Positions 8,357 through 18,173 of a DNA stretch of 64,000 nucleotides are shown here, piece by piece (the stretch's first letter is position 1; every line of letters begins with the position of its first letter). A model generated the notes under the pieces. The model saw only the letters and a list, made by a program, of their open reading frames with translations. It searched no databases and was not told where the DNA came from. Source of the DNA: Amycolatopsis thermoflava N1165. Its GTDB lineage: Bacteria; Actinomycetota; Actinomycetes; Mycobacteriales; Pseudonocardiaceae. The DNA lies in the NCBI RefSeq assembly GCF_000473265.1, contig NZ_KI421511.1, forward strand, positions 3,447,560 through 3,511,559. Reading direction: 5' to 3'. Position numbers and translations under genes: made by a program.

Positions 8357-9777
8357 CACACCCGCACCACGCGCAGTTCGAGACCGAGCAGGTCGGCCAC
8401 CGCCTCCAGCTCCGCGACGCGGTGCCCGGTGCCCAGCGCCCAGTGGTGGTTGACGCCGGCGGCCGACCACGCGTCGGTCCACTCGCCGGGGTTGCCGCCG
8501 AAGTCCACGCGGGAGGTGGTGTTGCCGATCTCCAGCAGCGGGCCGGGCACGACCTCGCCCTCGGACGCGACGAGCGTGAACCGCCCGTCGCGTTCCTGGC
8601 CGAGGCCGAGCAGCGTCACCGGGCCGTGCTTGACGTCGAACTCGACGGACACGCCCCAGCCACGCTTGCCGTGGTAGACGCCGAGCCCGCGCAGCAACGG
8701 CCGCCGCGCGCTGATCGCCAGGTGCGCCGGGCCGTCGTGGCCCATTTCGACCACGTTGTCCCGGAAGTTCAGCGCCTGCAGCTCGGTGAACGAGCCGCCC
8801 GCGCCGAGCCGGTCCATCACCAGCATGGCCAGCGAGTTGCGCAGCTCGAACTCCCCCGCCGCCGGGATGCCGCGCGCGGTGAGCAGCGACGCGCCGAGGA
8901 TGAACCCGGCGCCGACCCGCTCGTGGGTCTCGCCGTCCAGGCCGCGGTGGTAGTAGGCCAGCGTGTCCAGGGAGAAGTCCTCGACCAGCCGGTCCAGCGC
9001 CACCGAGACGCGGGCGCCCCACGCGAAGTCCTCCTCGACGACCGAATCGTCCAGGTCGAACACCTTCCGCGCGAGATCCATCCGGGCGGCGGTCTCGTCG
9101 TCGGTGACCTTCTCGACCCGCACCCGCAGGTCGTCGATCTCCAGGATCTCCACGTGCCCGCCGAGCTGCGCGGTCACCAGCGTCGGATCGGTGGAGACGT
9201 CCATCATGCCCGGGTAGAGGTGGCCGAGCAGGCCGTGCCGCCCGTGCCGGAACGCGGCGCGCACCCCGGCGGCCTTGATCCAGCGCTCGATGCGGGTCCA
9301 GGCCCGCTCGTCCTCCAGGTACCCGGACACCGACCGGAACTCGACGCCGACGCGGCGGAAGGCGTTGGCCATCTCCGGCAACGGGCAGGCGCCGCAGTAG
9401 GCGAGCCAGGCGCCGGTGTCGAAGTTCGCGTGGTCCATCGCCTCGGTGGGCTGCAGGTTGAGCAGCAGCACCGGCGATCCGCTGCGCTGCGCGACCGGCG
9501 CGAGCATGCTGGACGTCAGGTAGGTGGTGAGGAAGCCGATGATCAGGTCGCAGTCGGCGACCCGCAGCTTCTCCGCGGCGGCCGCGCCCTCCCGCTCGTC
9601 CGAGACGAACCCGGCGTCCACCACCTCGCAGTCCATTCCGGACAGTCGTTCGGCCACCCGCCGGGCGGAGGCCTGGAGTTGCGGCAGCAGCTCCGGGAAC
9701 TGTGGCCAGTACGCCCCGAGCCCGCCTGCGACGAGGCCGACGCGGGTGCGCCTCGGGGTGATCCGCTCCAGGTTCAT
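8356..9777 (-). CDS. L-fucose/L-arabinose isomerase-like protein in the rhamnose operon
   Basis: A 473-residue protein of the AraA/FucI-type ketol-isomerase superfamily. Recognisable parts are VGLVAGGLGAYWPQFPELL near the N-terminus, DLIIGFLTTYL, LLLNLQPTEAMDHANFDTG in the middle, and the C-terminal GVNHHWALGTGHRVAELEAV. The start at 9777 is preceded by GGAAGGACT 6 bp upstream; an in-frame ATG at 9822 would run into rhaEW and lacks support. It sits between rhaEW and the kinase although the operon already has a dedicated rhamnose isomerase. It may widen the sugar range (L-fucose also ends in lactaldehyde) or act on another deoxysugar. Substrate unknown. Confidence 0.75.
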   Translation of the reverse strand: MNLERITPRRTRVGLVAGGLGAYWPQFPELLPQLQASARRVAERLSGMDCEVVDAGFVSDEREGAAAAEKLRVADCDLIIGFLTTYLTSSMLAPVAQRSGSPVLLLNLQPTEAMDHANFDTGAWLAYCGACPLPEMANAFRRVGVEFRSVSGYLEDERAWTRIERWIKAAGVRAAFRHGRHGLLGHLYPGMMDVSTDPTLVTAQLGGHVEILEIDDLRVRVEKVTDDETAARMDLARKVFDLDDSVVEEDFAWGARVSVALDRLVEDFSLDTLAYYHRGLDGETHERVGAGFILGASLLTARGIPAAGEFELRNSLAMLVMDRLGAGGSFTELQALNFRDNVVEMGHDGPAHLAISARRPLLRGLGVYHGKRGWGVSVEFDVKHGPVTLLGLGQERDGRFTLVASEGEVVPGPLLEIGNTTSRVDFGGNPGEWTDAWSAAGVNHHWALGTGHRVAELEAVADLLGLELRVVRV

Positions 9778-9796
9778 CACTCGAGTCCTTCCTACA

Positions 9797-11833
9797 TCAA
9801 CGGAGGAAAGCGGCCGCGACACCCGCGTCCACGGGCACGTGCAGGCCGGTCGTGTGCGTCAGGTCGCCGCCGGTGAGCGCGAACACCGCCGCGGCCACGT
9901 GCTCGGGCAGGACCTCGCGCTTGAGGATGGTGCGCTGGGCGTAGAACTTGCCCAGGTCCTCCTCCGGCACGCCGTAGACCGCGGCGCGCTGCGCGCCCCA
10001 GCCGCCCGCGAAGATGCCCGAGCCGCGCACGACGCCGTCGGGGTTGACGCCGTTGACCCGGATGCCGTGCTCGCCGAGTTCCGCGGCCAGCAGCCGGACC
10101 TGGTGCGCCTGGTCGGCCTTGGCCGCGCCGTAGGCGACGTTGTTGGGGCCGGCGAACACCGAGTTCTTCGACGAGATGTAGACGATGTCGCCGCCGAGTC
10201 CCTGCGCGATCATCGCCTTCGCCGCGGCCTGCGAGACCAGGAACGAGCCCTTGGCCATCACGTCGTGCTGGAGGTCCCAGTCCTTCTCGGTGGTCTCCAG
10301 CAGCGGCTTCGAGATCGACAGGCCGGCGTTGTTGACCACCAGGTCGATGCCGCCGAACGCCAGCACGGTCGCGTCCACCGCGGCGGCGACCGCTTCGGCG
10401 TCGACGACGTTCGCGACCACCGAAACCGCCTTGTCGGTGTTCCCGATGGAGCGCGCGACCTCCTCGGCGGCATCGCCGTTCAGGTCCGCGATCGCCACGC
10501 ACGCGCCCTCGGCGGCGAGCCGTTCGGCGATGGCGCGGCCGATGCCCGAACCGGCGCCGGTGACCAGCGCGACGCGCCCGGCCAGCGGCTTCGGCTTCGG
10601 CATGCGCTGGAGCTTGGCCTCCTCCAGCGCCCAGTACTCGATGCGGAACTTCTCGCTCTCCGGGATCGGCGCGTAGCGGGAGACCGCCTCGGCGCCGCGC
10701 ATCACGTTGATCGCGTTGACGTAGAACTCGCCCGCCACGCGCGCGGTCTGCTTGTCCTTGCCGAAGGAGAACATGCCGACACCGGGCACGAGCACGATCG
10801 CCGGGTCCGCGCCGCGCATCGCCGGGCTGTCCGGGGTCGCGTGCCGCTCGTAGTAGGCGCGGTAGTCCGCGCGGTAGGCCTCGTGCAGTTCCTTCAGGCG
10901 CGCGACGACGTCCTCCAGCGGCGCGGTCGCGGGCAGGTCGACCACGAGCGGGCGGACCTTGGTGCGCAGGAAGTGGTCCGGGCACGAGGTGCCGAGCGCG
11001 GCCAGCGGCTGCAGCTTCTCCCGCGACAGGAACTCCAGCACCACGTCGCTGTCGTTGTAGTGGCCCACCTGGCGCTGGTCGGTCGACGCCAGCCCGCGGA
11101 TCACCGGCGCCAATGCCGCGGCGCGCTTCCGGCGCTCCTCCTCCGGCAACGGCTCGAAGCCCGGCACCACGGCACCGAAGGGCTCCGCGGACCCCCGCTC
11201 GGCGAGGAACTTCTCCGCGGTCCGGATGATCTCCAGCGAGTTCCGCCGGCACTCCTCCGAAGTCTCACCCCACGCCGTGATGCCGTGCCCGCCCAGGATC
11301 ACGCCGATCGCCTGCGGGTTGGCCTTCTTCACCGCGGCGATGTCCAGGCCCAGCTGGAACCCCGGGCGGCGCCAGTCCACCCACACCACGCGGTCGCCGA
11401 AGCACTCCTTGGTCAGCGCGGGTCCGTCGGCGGCCGTGGCGAGCGCGATGCCCGAGTCCGGGTGCAGGTGGTCCACGTGCGTGGCCTCGACCAGACCGTG
11501 CATCGCGGTGTCGATCGACGGCGCGGCGCCGCCGCGGCCGTGCAGGCAGTAGTCGAACGCGGCGACCATCTCGTCCTCGCGCTCGACGCCCGGGTAGACG
11601 TCGACCAGCGCGCGCAGGCGGTCCAGCCGCAGCACGGCCAGCCCGGCCTCGGTCAGCGTGCCGAGGTCACCCCCGGATCCCTTGACCCACAGCAGTTCCG
11701 TCGGCTGCCCGGTGACCGGGTCGGTCTCGCTGCCCTTGGCCGAGGTGTTGCCACCTGCGTAGTTGGTGTTGCGCGGGTCGGCGCCGAGGGCGTTGCTGCG
11801 CTGGATGAGTTCGGCGGCGGGATTGTTCGTCAT
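9797..11833 (-). CDS. rhaEW: Bifunctional rhamnulose-1-phosphate aldolase / lactaldehyde dehydrogenase
   Basis: A 678-residue fusion. Residues 1 to about 400 are a class II aldolase/adducin-type domain with NTNYAGGNTSAKG near the start and the metal-site region HLHPDSGIAL and GHGITAWGE. From about 425 on it is a short-chain dehydrogenase: the TGAGSGIGRAIAERLA cofactor loop, NNAG, and YGAAKADQ with the catalytic Tyr and Lys. This is the RhaEW/YuxG architecture: cleavage of rhamnulose-1-phosphate to dihydroxyacetone phosphate and L-lactaldehyde, then NAD-linked oxidation of lactaldehyde to L-lactate. The fusion passes the aldehyde from one domain to the next, and LutABC downstream takes the lactate. 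Confidence 0.93.
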   Translation of the reverse strand: MTNNPAAELIQRSNALGADPRNTNYAGGNTSAKGSETDPVTGQPTELLWVKGSGGDLGTLTEAGLAVLRLDRLRALVDVYPGVEREDEMVAAFDYCLHGRGGAAPSIDTAMHGLVEATHVDHLHPDSGIALATAADGPALTKECFGDRVVWVDWRRPGFQLGLDIAAVKKANPQAIGVILGGHGITAWGETSEECRRNSLEIIRTAEKFLAERGSAEPFGAVVPGFEPLPEEERRKRAAALAPVIRGLASTDQRQVGHYNDSDVVLEFLSREKLQPLAALGTSCPDHFLRTKVRPLVVDLPATAPLEDVVARLKELHEAYRADYRAYYERHATPDSPAMRGADPAIVLVPGVGMFSFGKDKQTARVAGEFYVNAINVMRGAEAVSRYAPIPESEKFRIEYWALEEAKLQRMPKPKPLAGRVALVTGAGSGIGRAIAERLAAEGACVAIADLNGDAAEEVARSIGNTDKAVSVVANVVDAEAVAAAVDATVLAFGGIDLVVNNAGLSISKPLLETTEKDWDLQHDVMAKGSFLVSQAAAKAMIAQGLGGDIVYISSKNSVFAGPNNVAYGAAKADQAHQVRLLAAELGEHGIRVNGVNPDGVVRGSGIFAGGWGAQRAAVYGVPEEDLGKFYAQRTILKREVLPEHVAAAVFALTGGDLTHTTGLHVPVDAGVAAAFLR

Positions 11834-11839
11834 GGTGGT

Positions 11840-13015
11840 TCAGGCTCCCCAACCGGCCTGCCGGCCGTCGGCTCGTTCGGCGACGATCTTTTCCTGGTAA
11901 CCGCTGCGGTGGTAGGCGGCGATCGGGTCCGGGTCCAGCCCGGCCTCCTCGCGCAGCTCGGCCAGCAGCGGCCGCACGTCGGTGTTGTAGGCGTCCATCA
12001 GCACGGCGTTGGCGCCGAGCACGTCCCCGTTCTGCTGCGCGGCGAACAGGGCCTCCTTGTCGACCAGCAGGGCCTTCGCGGTGGCCTCCTGCACGTTGAG
12101 CACCGAGCGGATGATCGCCGGGATCTTCGCCTCGATGTTGTGGCACTGGTCGAGCATGAAGTTGATACCGTAGGACGGGTCCAGCGCGTCGGCCCGCACG
12201 ATCTCCCACATGATGCGGAACAGCTGGAACGGGTCGGCGGCGCCTGCCATCAGGTCGTCGTCGGCGTAGAAGCGCGAGTTGAAGTCGAACGCGCCGAGCT
12301 TGCCCTGGCGCAGCAGGAACGCGACGATGAACTCGATGTTGGTGCCCGGCGCGTGGTGGCCGGTGTCGATGCACACCGTCGCTTTCGGGCCGAGCTCGAC
12401 GCAGTGCGCGTACGAGGTGCCCCAGTCCGGCACATCGGTGGCGTAGAAGGCGGGCTCGAACAGCTTGTACTCCAGCAGGATCCGCTGGTCGTCGCCGAGC
12501 CGGTCGTAGGCCTCGCGCAGCGCCGCGGCCAGCCGGTCCTGCCGGGAGCGCAGATCGTCCTGGCCCGGGTAGTTGATGCCGTCGGAGAACCAGAACTTCA
12601 GGTCCTTGCTGCCCGTGGCGTCCATGATGTCGATCGCCTCGAGCAGGTGGTCGGTGGCCTTGCGGCGGATCCGCGGGTCGGGGTTGGTGACCGAGCCGAG
12701 CTTGTAGTCCTCGTCCTGGAAGACGTTGGTGTTGATGGCGCCGATCTCGATGCCGAGGTCGTGCGCGTACTTGGTGAGGGCGCCGTAGTCGTCGACCCGG
12801 TCCCACGGGATGTGCAGCGCCACGCTCGGCGCGATGCCGGTCAGCTCGTGCACCTTCGCCGCGTCGGCGATCTTCTCCTCCGGCGTGCGGGGAACCCCGG
12901 GCTGCGGGAACACCTTGAAGCGGGTGCCGGAGTTGGCGTAGGCCCACGAAGGCGTCTCGATCCGCTGAGCGCGCAGGGCTGCTTTCACGGCGGTCAGGTC
13001 GGACAACAGGATCAC
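11840..13015 (-). CDS. rhaI: L-rhamnose isomerase
   Basis: A 391-residue TIM-barrel ketol-isomerase converting L-rhamnose to L-rhamnulose. Visible landmarks are ALHIPWDRVDDYGAL, the acidic metal-site strands (LLEYKLFEP, CIDTGHHAPGTNIEF) and FDFNSRFYADDDLMAGAADP. The set matches the RhaI type found in rhizobia and actinobacteria, not the E. coli RhaA type. No ATG precedes the conserved part. GTG at 13015 overlaps the rhaM stop as GTGA and gives VILLSDLTAVKAAL. The Shine-Dalgarno sequence GGAAGGA lies inside the end of rhaM, so expression is coupled. Confidence 0.92.
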   Translation of the reverse strand: MILLSDLTAVKAALRAQRIETPSWAYANSGTRFKVFPQPGVPRTPEEKIADAAKVHELTGIAPSVALHIPWDRVDDYGALTKYAHDLGIEIGAINTNVFQDEDYKLGSVTNPDPRIRRKATDHLLEAIDIMDATGSKDLKFWFSDGINYPGQDDLRSRQDRLAAALREAYDRLGDDQRILLEYKLFEPAFYATDVPDWGTSYAHCVELGPKATVCIDTGHHAPGTNIEFIVAFLLRQGKLGAFDFNSRFYADDDLMAGAADPFQLFRIMWEIVRADALDPSYGINFMLDQCHNIEAKIPAIIRSVLNVQEATAKALLVDKEALFAAQQNGDVLGANAVLMDAYNTDVRPLLAELREEAGLDPDPIAAYHRSGYQEKIVAERADGRQAGWGA

Positions 13016-13338
13016 TTTCCTTCCAGGTGGAAGACCTCGGTGAGCAACTGGAACCCCTCGTCGGGGCCGCGCCCGTCCAGGCCCGTGAAGAATTCGGCCA
13101 TCTCGGCCTGCCAGCGGGCGTTGACCTCGGTGCGGGCCATGGCCGCCTGCGCGGCTTCGAGGTCGTCGGCCTCGACGTAGCCGATCAGCAGGCCGTCGTC
13201 CCGGAGGAACAGCGAGTAGTTGCGCCATCCGGTGTCGGTCAGCGCCTGCCGCATCTCCGGCCACACGGCACGGTGCCGCTCGGCGTATTCGGCCATCCGG
13301 TCAGGCTTCACCTGCAGGCAGAAGCAGTATCGGGCCAC
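13012..13338 (-). CDS. rhaM: L-rhamnose mutarotase
   Basis: A 108-residue dimeric alpha/beta-barrel protein that interconverts alpha and beta anomers of L-rhamnose for the isomerase. Family signatures are CFCLQVKPDRMAEYAERH, WPEMRQALTDTGWRNYSLFL, and the ending WQAEMAEFF followed by LLTEVFHLEGK. The GTG start has GAGG 7 bp upstream. It follows rhaS across a short gap with a strong hairpin and overlaps rhaI by 4 bp. Length and motifs match the RhaM/RhaU family closely. Confidence 0.93.
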   Translation of the reverse strand: MARYCFCLQVKPDRMAEYAERHRAVWPEMRQALTDTGWRNYSLFLRDDGLLIGYVEADDLEAAQAAMARTEVNARWQAEMAEFFTGLDGRGPDEGFQLLTEVFHLEGK

Positions 13339-13357
13339 GATCCGTCCTCGGTGGAGC

Positions 13358-13389
13358 CCCGGCCGGGCCGCCGGTGCGGCCCGGCCGGG
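13358..13389 (-). terminator. 14-bp perfect hairpin between rhaS and rhaM
   Basis: CCCGGCCGGGCCGC (13358-13371) pairs perfectly with 13376-13389 across a 4-base loop (CGGT), 6 bases after the rhaS stop. There is no T-tract. In ABC operons a stem-loop after the binding-protein gene commonly stabilises or partly terminates the transcript, so that the solute-binding protein is made in excess. That role here is inference. Confidence 0.65.
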
Positions 13390-13395
13390 AGACTG

Positions 13396-14463
13396 TCAGA
13401 AGTTGTACTGGTCGATGTTGCTCGCGTCGAACACCGTCGGCGGGCCGAGGACGATCTCGCCGTCCTTGCCGATCGTGTACTCGCCGAGCTTGCCCGCCTT
13501 GAACTTCTGGCCCTCGACGCCGGTGATCTGGCCGGAGGCCAGTGCCACACCCGCGTAGGCGGCCAGGTAGCCGATGTCGGCCGGGTTCCACAGCGCGAAC
13601 TTGGTGACCGTGCCGTCCTTGATGTACTCGCGCATCTGGTTCGGCGTGCCGAGGCCGGTCACCGCGACCTTGCCCTTGTAGCTGGAGGAGCTGATGTAGC
13701 GGGCGGCCGCGGCGATGCCGACGGTGGTCGGCGCGACGATGGCCTTCAGGTTCGGGTAGGACTGCAGCAGGCCCTGGGCCTCCTGGAACGACTTCTGGTC
13801 GTCGTCGTTGCCGTAGGCGACCTTCACCAGCTTCAGGTTCGCGTACTCGGGCTTGGTCAGCTGCTGCTTGAACACCTCGATCCAGGCGTTCTGGTTGGTG
13901 GCGTTCGGGGTCGCCGACAGGATGGCGATCTCACCCGAGCCGCCGGCCAGCTCGCTGGCCATCTTCGCCAGCTGCTCGCCGATGCCCTCGGTGGTGGCCT
14001 GGTTGATGAACACGTCGCGGCAGTCCTTGGCCGCGTCGGAGTCGAACGCCACGACCTTGATGCCGGAGCTGCGCGCCTGGTTCAGCGACGGGCACACCGC
14101 GTTCGGGTCGTTCGCGGCGATGCCGATGACGTCCTGCTGCTGCTGGATCAACGTGTTGATGTAGCTGACCTGCGAGGACGCGCTGGCGTCGTTCGGGCCG
14201 ACGAGCTTGTACTCGCCCTTGAGCTCGTCCAGCGCGGTCTTGCCGCCACCCACCTCGATGTCCGAGTACGGGTTGTTGAGCTGCTTGGGCAGGAAGGCCA
14301 TCTTGACGCCTTCCTTGGTGGCGGCGTTCGGGTCGGCCTGCGCCGTCGACTGGGCGCCACCGCCGCCGGACGAGCTGCTGTCGTTCTTCGTGGTGCCACC
14401 GCACGCGGACACCGTCAGCACGAGTGCTGCCGACACCGCACCGGCGAGGAGTCGTCTCTTCAT
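13396..14463 (-). CDS. rhaS: Rhamnose ABC transporter substrate-binding lipoprotein
   Basis: A 355-residue periplasmic-binding-type (type 1, sugar) lipoprotein. The signal peptide ends in a lipobox LTVSAC with Cys21 as the lipid-attached residue, followed by a Ser/Gly linker. The mature domain has the family pattern VKMAFLPKQLNNPYSDIEVGG, VISIA-type loop DVIGIAANDP, and a C-terminal VFDASNIDQYNF, which is typical of RhaS. It is the fourth gene of the transporter set and delivers rhamnose to RhaPQ. A stem-loop follows the stop codon. The rhizobial naming (RhaS as binding protein, not the E. coli regulator) is used. Confidence 0.93.
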   Translation of the reverse strand: MKRRLLAGAVSAALVLTVSACGGTTKNDSSSSGGGGAQSTAQADPNAATKEGVKMAFLPKQLNNPYSDIEVGGGKTALDELKGEYKLVGPNDASASSQVSYINTLIQQQQDVIGIAANDPNAVCPSLNQARSSGIKVVAFDSDAAKDCRDVFINQATTEGIGEQLAKMASELAGGSGEIAILSATPNATNQNAWIEVFKQQLTKPEYANLKLVKVAYGNDDDQKSFQEAQGLLQSYPNLKAIVAPTTVGIAAAARYISSSSYKGKVAVTGLGTPNQMREYIKDGTVTKFALWNPADIGYLAAYAGVALASGQITGVEGQKFKAGKLGEYTIGKDGEIVLGPPTVFDASNIDQYNF

Positions 14464-14478
14464 GGGCGTTTCGCCTTT

Positions 14479-15465
14479 CTATGTGGTCGCCCGGCGCCGC
14501 AGCGCAGCCCGGAACCTGATCACGATGTTGGGCAGGAGCACCGAGATGATCAGCAGCACCCCGGTGACGATGTTGAGCGCCTCGTTCGACACGTCCTGCA
14601 GCCGCAGCGCGTTCTGCAGCGTGGCCAGCAGGACCACGCCGGCGAGCACACCCGGCAGGGTGCCCTTGCCGCCGAAGATGGACACACCGCCGAGCAGGAC
14701 CGCCGCCACGACGGCGAGTTCCATGCCGAGGCCGTTGTCGGCGCGGGCGCTGGAGTAGCGCAGCGTCCACAGCACCCCGGCCAGGCCGGCGACGAGACCG
14801 CTGACGACGTAGAGCCAGAACTTCAGCCGGGCGACGCGGATGCCGGCGAAACGCGCGGCCTGCTCGCTGGCGCCGGCCGCGAACACCGACCGGCCGACCG
14901 GGGTCGCGTGCAGCACCAGGCCGAACACCACGGCCAGCACCACCAGCGGGATCAGCATGTTCGGGATCGGGCCGTCGCCGATCGTGCCGGTCACCCACGA
15001 GGTGTAGGCGCGCGGGAAGTCGGCCACCGCGCCGTCACCGAGCACCACGAACGCCAGGCCGCGGTAGAGCGCGAGCGTGCCGATGGTGACCGCCAGCGAC
15101 GGCAGTTTCAGCACGGTCACGAAGAACCCGTTGAGCGCGCCCAGGACGGCGCCGAGCACCAGGCACAGCGGGATGATCGTCTCGATGGGCAGGCCGCGGT
15201 TCCACAGGTCACCCATCACGGCCGAGGTGAGGCCGAGCGTGCTCGCCACCGACAGGTCGATTTCGCCGGTCACGATCACGAACGTCATCGGCAGCGCGAT
15301 CAGCGCGATCGGCAACAGGTCCAGCAGCAGGAAGGTGAAGTTGCGGCTGCTGCCGAAGTTCTCCACCACGCCGGAGGCGATGAGCAGCACCAGCACCGTG
15401 ATCACGATGACGGCGGCGTCCCAGCTCGCCAGGCGGGACAGCCAGGCCGGCCGCTTGTCAGACAT
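14479..15465 (-). CDS. rhaQ: Rhamnose ABC transporter permease RhaQ
   Basis: A 328-residue inner-membrane protein of the BPD_transp_2 family (ribose/rhamnose permeases), with about 8-10 hydrophobic segments. The family motif region ELAVVAAVLLGGVSIFGGKG lies late in the protein, as does the glycine-rich VTIGTLALYRGLAF. Its start overlaps the end of rhaP by 8 bp. It should pair with RhaP to form the channel energised by RhaT. Confidence 0.9.
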   Translation of the reverse strand: MSDKRPAWLSRLASWDAAVIVITVLVLLIASGVVENFGSSRNFTFLLLDLLPIALIALPMTFVIVTGEIDLSVASTLGLTSAVMGDLWNRGLPIETIIPLCLVLGAVLGALNGFFVTVLKLPSLAVTIGTLALYRGLAFVVLGDGAVADFPRAYTSWVTGTIGDGPIPNMLIPLVVLAVVFGLVLHATPVGRSVFAAGASEQAARFAGIRVARLKFWLYVVSGLVAGLAGVLWTLRYSSARADNGLGMELAVVAAVLLGGVSIFGGKGTLPGVLAGVVLLATLQNALRLQDVSNEALNIVTGVLLIISVLLPNIVIRFRAALRRRATT

Positions 15466-16494
15466 GGGAATCCCTCTTCTTCAGTGACTTGGCCACCCGC
15501 ACCGCGACGAGGCGGTCGGCCCCGATCGCGAGCAGGATCAGCGCGCCGACGATGGCCTGCTGCCAGAACTGGTTGATGTCGAGGACCGCCAGGGAGCTGC
15601 CGATGACGGTGAGCAGCAGGGCGCCGAGGCCCGCGCCCCACACCGTGCCGCTGCCACCGAACACCGCGACCCCGCCGACCACCGCGGCGGCGACCACGTT
15701 CAGCTCGTAACCGTTGCCCGCGGCGGCGTCGATCGTGCCGAAGCGCGCGGCGAACAGGACACCGGCGACACCGGCCAGCGCGCCGCTGACCAGGAACGCG
15801 GCGATCGTGTTGCGGCCGACCTTGATACCGGCCAGCTCGGCGGCCTGCGGGCTCGACCCCATCGCGTACAGCTCGCGGCCGGCGCGGTAGTTGCGCAGCA
15901 CGATCCCGGCCACGACCAGCACGATCACCGCGATCAGCACCAGCCACGGGATGCCCAGGATCGAGGAGTTGCCGAACTTCAGGAAGTGCCCGGGCAGCTC
16001 GTCGGCGTTGATCTGCTCGCCGCCCGCCCAGAAGTAGGCCGCGCCGCGGAAGGCGTAGAGCGTGCCGAGGGTGACCACCAGCGCGGGCACCTGGCCGAAC
16101 CGGACCAGGAACCCGTTGACGACACCGCAAGCGGCGCCGACCGCGACGCCGACGACCAGCGCGACGATCACCGGCATGCCCTGGTTGGCCTGCAACAGCG
16201 AGCCGACCGCGAACGCGGACAGGCCGAGCACCGACCCGACCGACAGGTCGATGTTGCGGGTGATCATCACCGTCGCCTGGCCGACCGCGAGCACGGCCAG
16301 GATCGCGGTGCCGAGCAGGATGTCGCGGATGCTCTGCGCGGACAGGAACCGCGAGTTCTGCGTCGCGGTGAACGCCACCAGCGCGATCAACGCGAGGACG
16401 ATGCCGGCCTCGCGCGCCTTGAACAGGCCGCCGAGGGAGAACTTCCGGGACACCGACCGGCTCGTCGTCGTGGGAGCCACCACCTTCGTCGCGT

Positions 16495-16498
<4 letters not shown>
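15458..16498 (-). CDS. rhaP: Rhamnose ABC transporter permease RhaP
   Basis: A 346-residue permease of the same family as RhaQ, with a hydrophilic N-terminal tail, MITRNIDLSVGSVLGLSAF, VVTLGTLYAFRGAAYF, and the ELNVVAAAVVGGVAVFGGSG loop that contacts the ATPase. It begins with GTG overlapping the rhaT stop (GTGA) and overlaps rhaQ at its end. The two permeases are related but clearly distinct, consistent with a heterodimeric channel. Confidence 0.9.
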
Positions 16499-18012
<1,514 letters not shown>

Positions 18013-18026
18013 CGCGACCTCCGAAA

Positions 18027-18045
18027 TGAAAGGTTTCACAAACCT
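18027..18045. promoter_or_regulatory. Candidate RhaR operator before rhaT
   Basis: TGAAAGGTTTCA (18027-18038) is an inverted repeat of two TGAAA half sites. It is interlaced with a second one, AGGTTT-CAC-AAACCT (18031-18045). It lies 15 bp upstream of the rhaT start and shares AGGTTTG and AAAC..TTCA with the site before the rhamnosidase. Confidence 0.6.
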
Positions 18046-18145
18046 GGCGCGCTGACGCTACTATGCGCTGGATCACGAAGTCAACGACAAGTTTTTGGCC
18101 CAGTTCAGGCAGGTTTTCCCGGTCGCGATCCGATAACATCAGTGC

Positions 18146-18161
18146 TTGTTACACGTTTCAA
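18146..18161. promoter_or_regulatory. Candidate RhaR autoregulatory site
   Basis: TTGTTACACGTTTCAA is an imperfect palindrome with the half site CGTTTCAA, just before the GGGAGGG ribosome site of the LacI-type gene. It resembles the other two boxes only in one half, so autoregulation is a guess. Confidence 0.4.
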
Positions 18162-18173
18162 CGGGAGGGTCAC

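Noticed and set aside
9524-15576. Long plus-strand open frames opposite the rhamnose operon
   Set aside because: Composition typical of antisense frames (VRQ, RRA, DHR-rich) with no recognisable domain, while the minus strand encodes well-known enzymes with conserved catalytic motifs.
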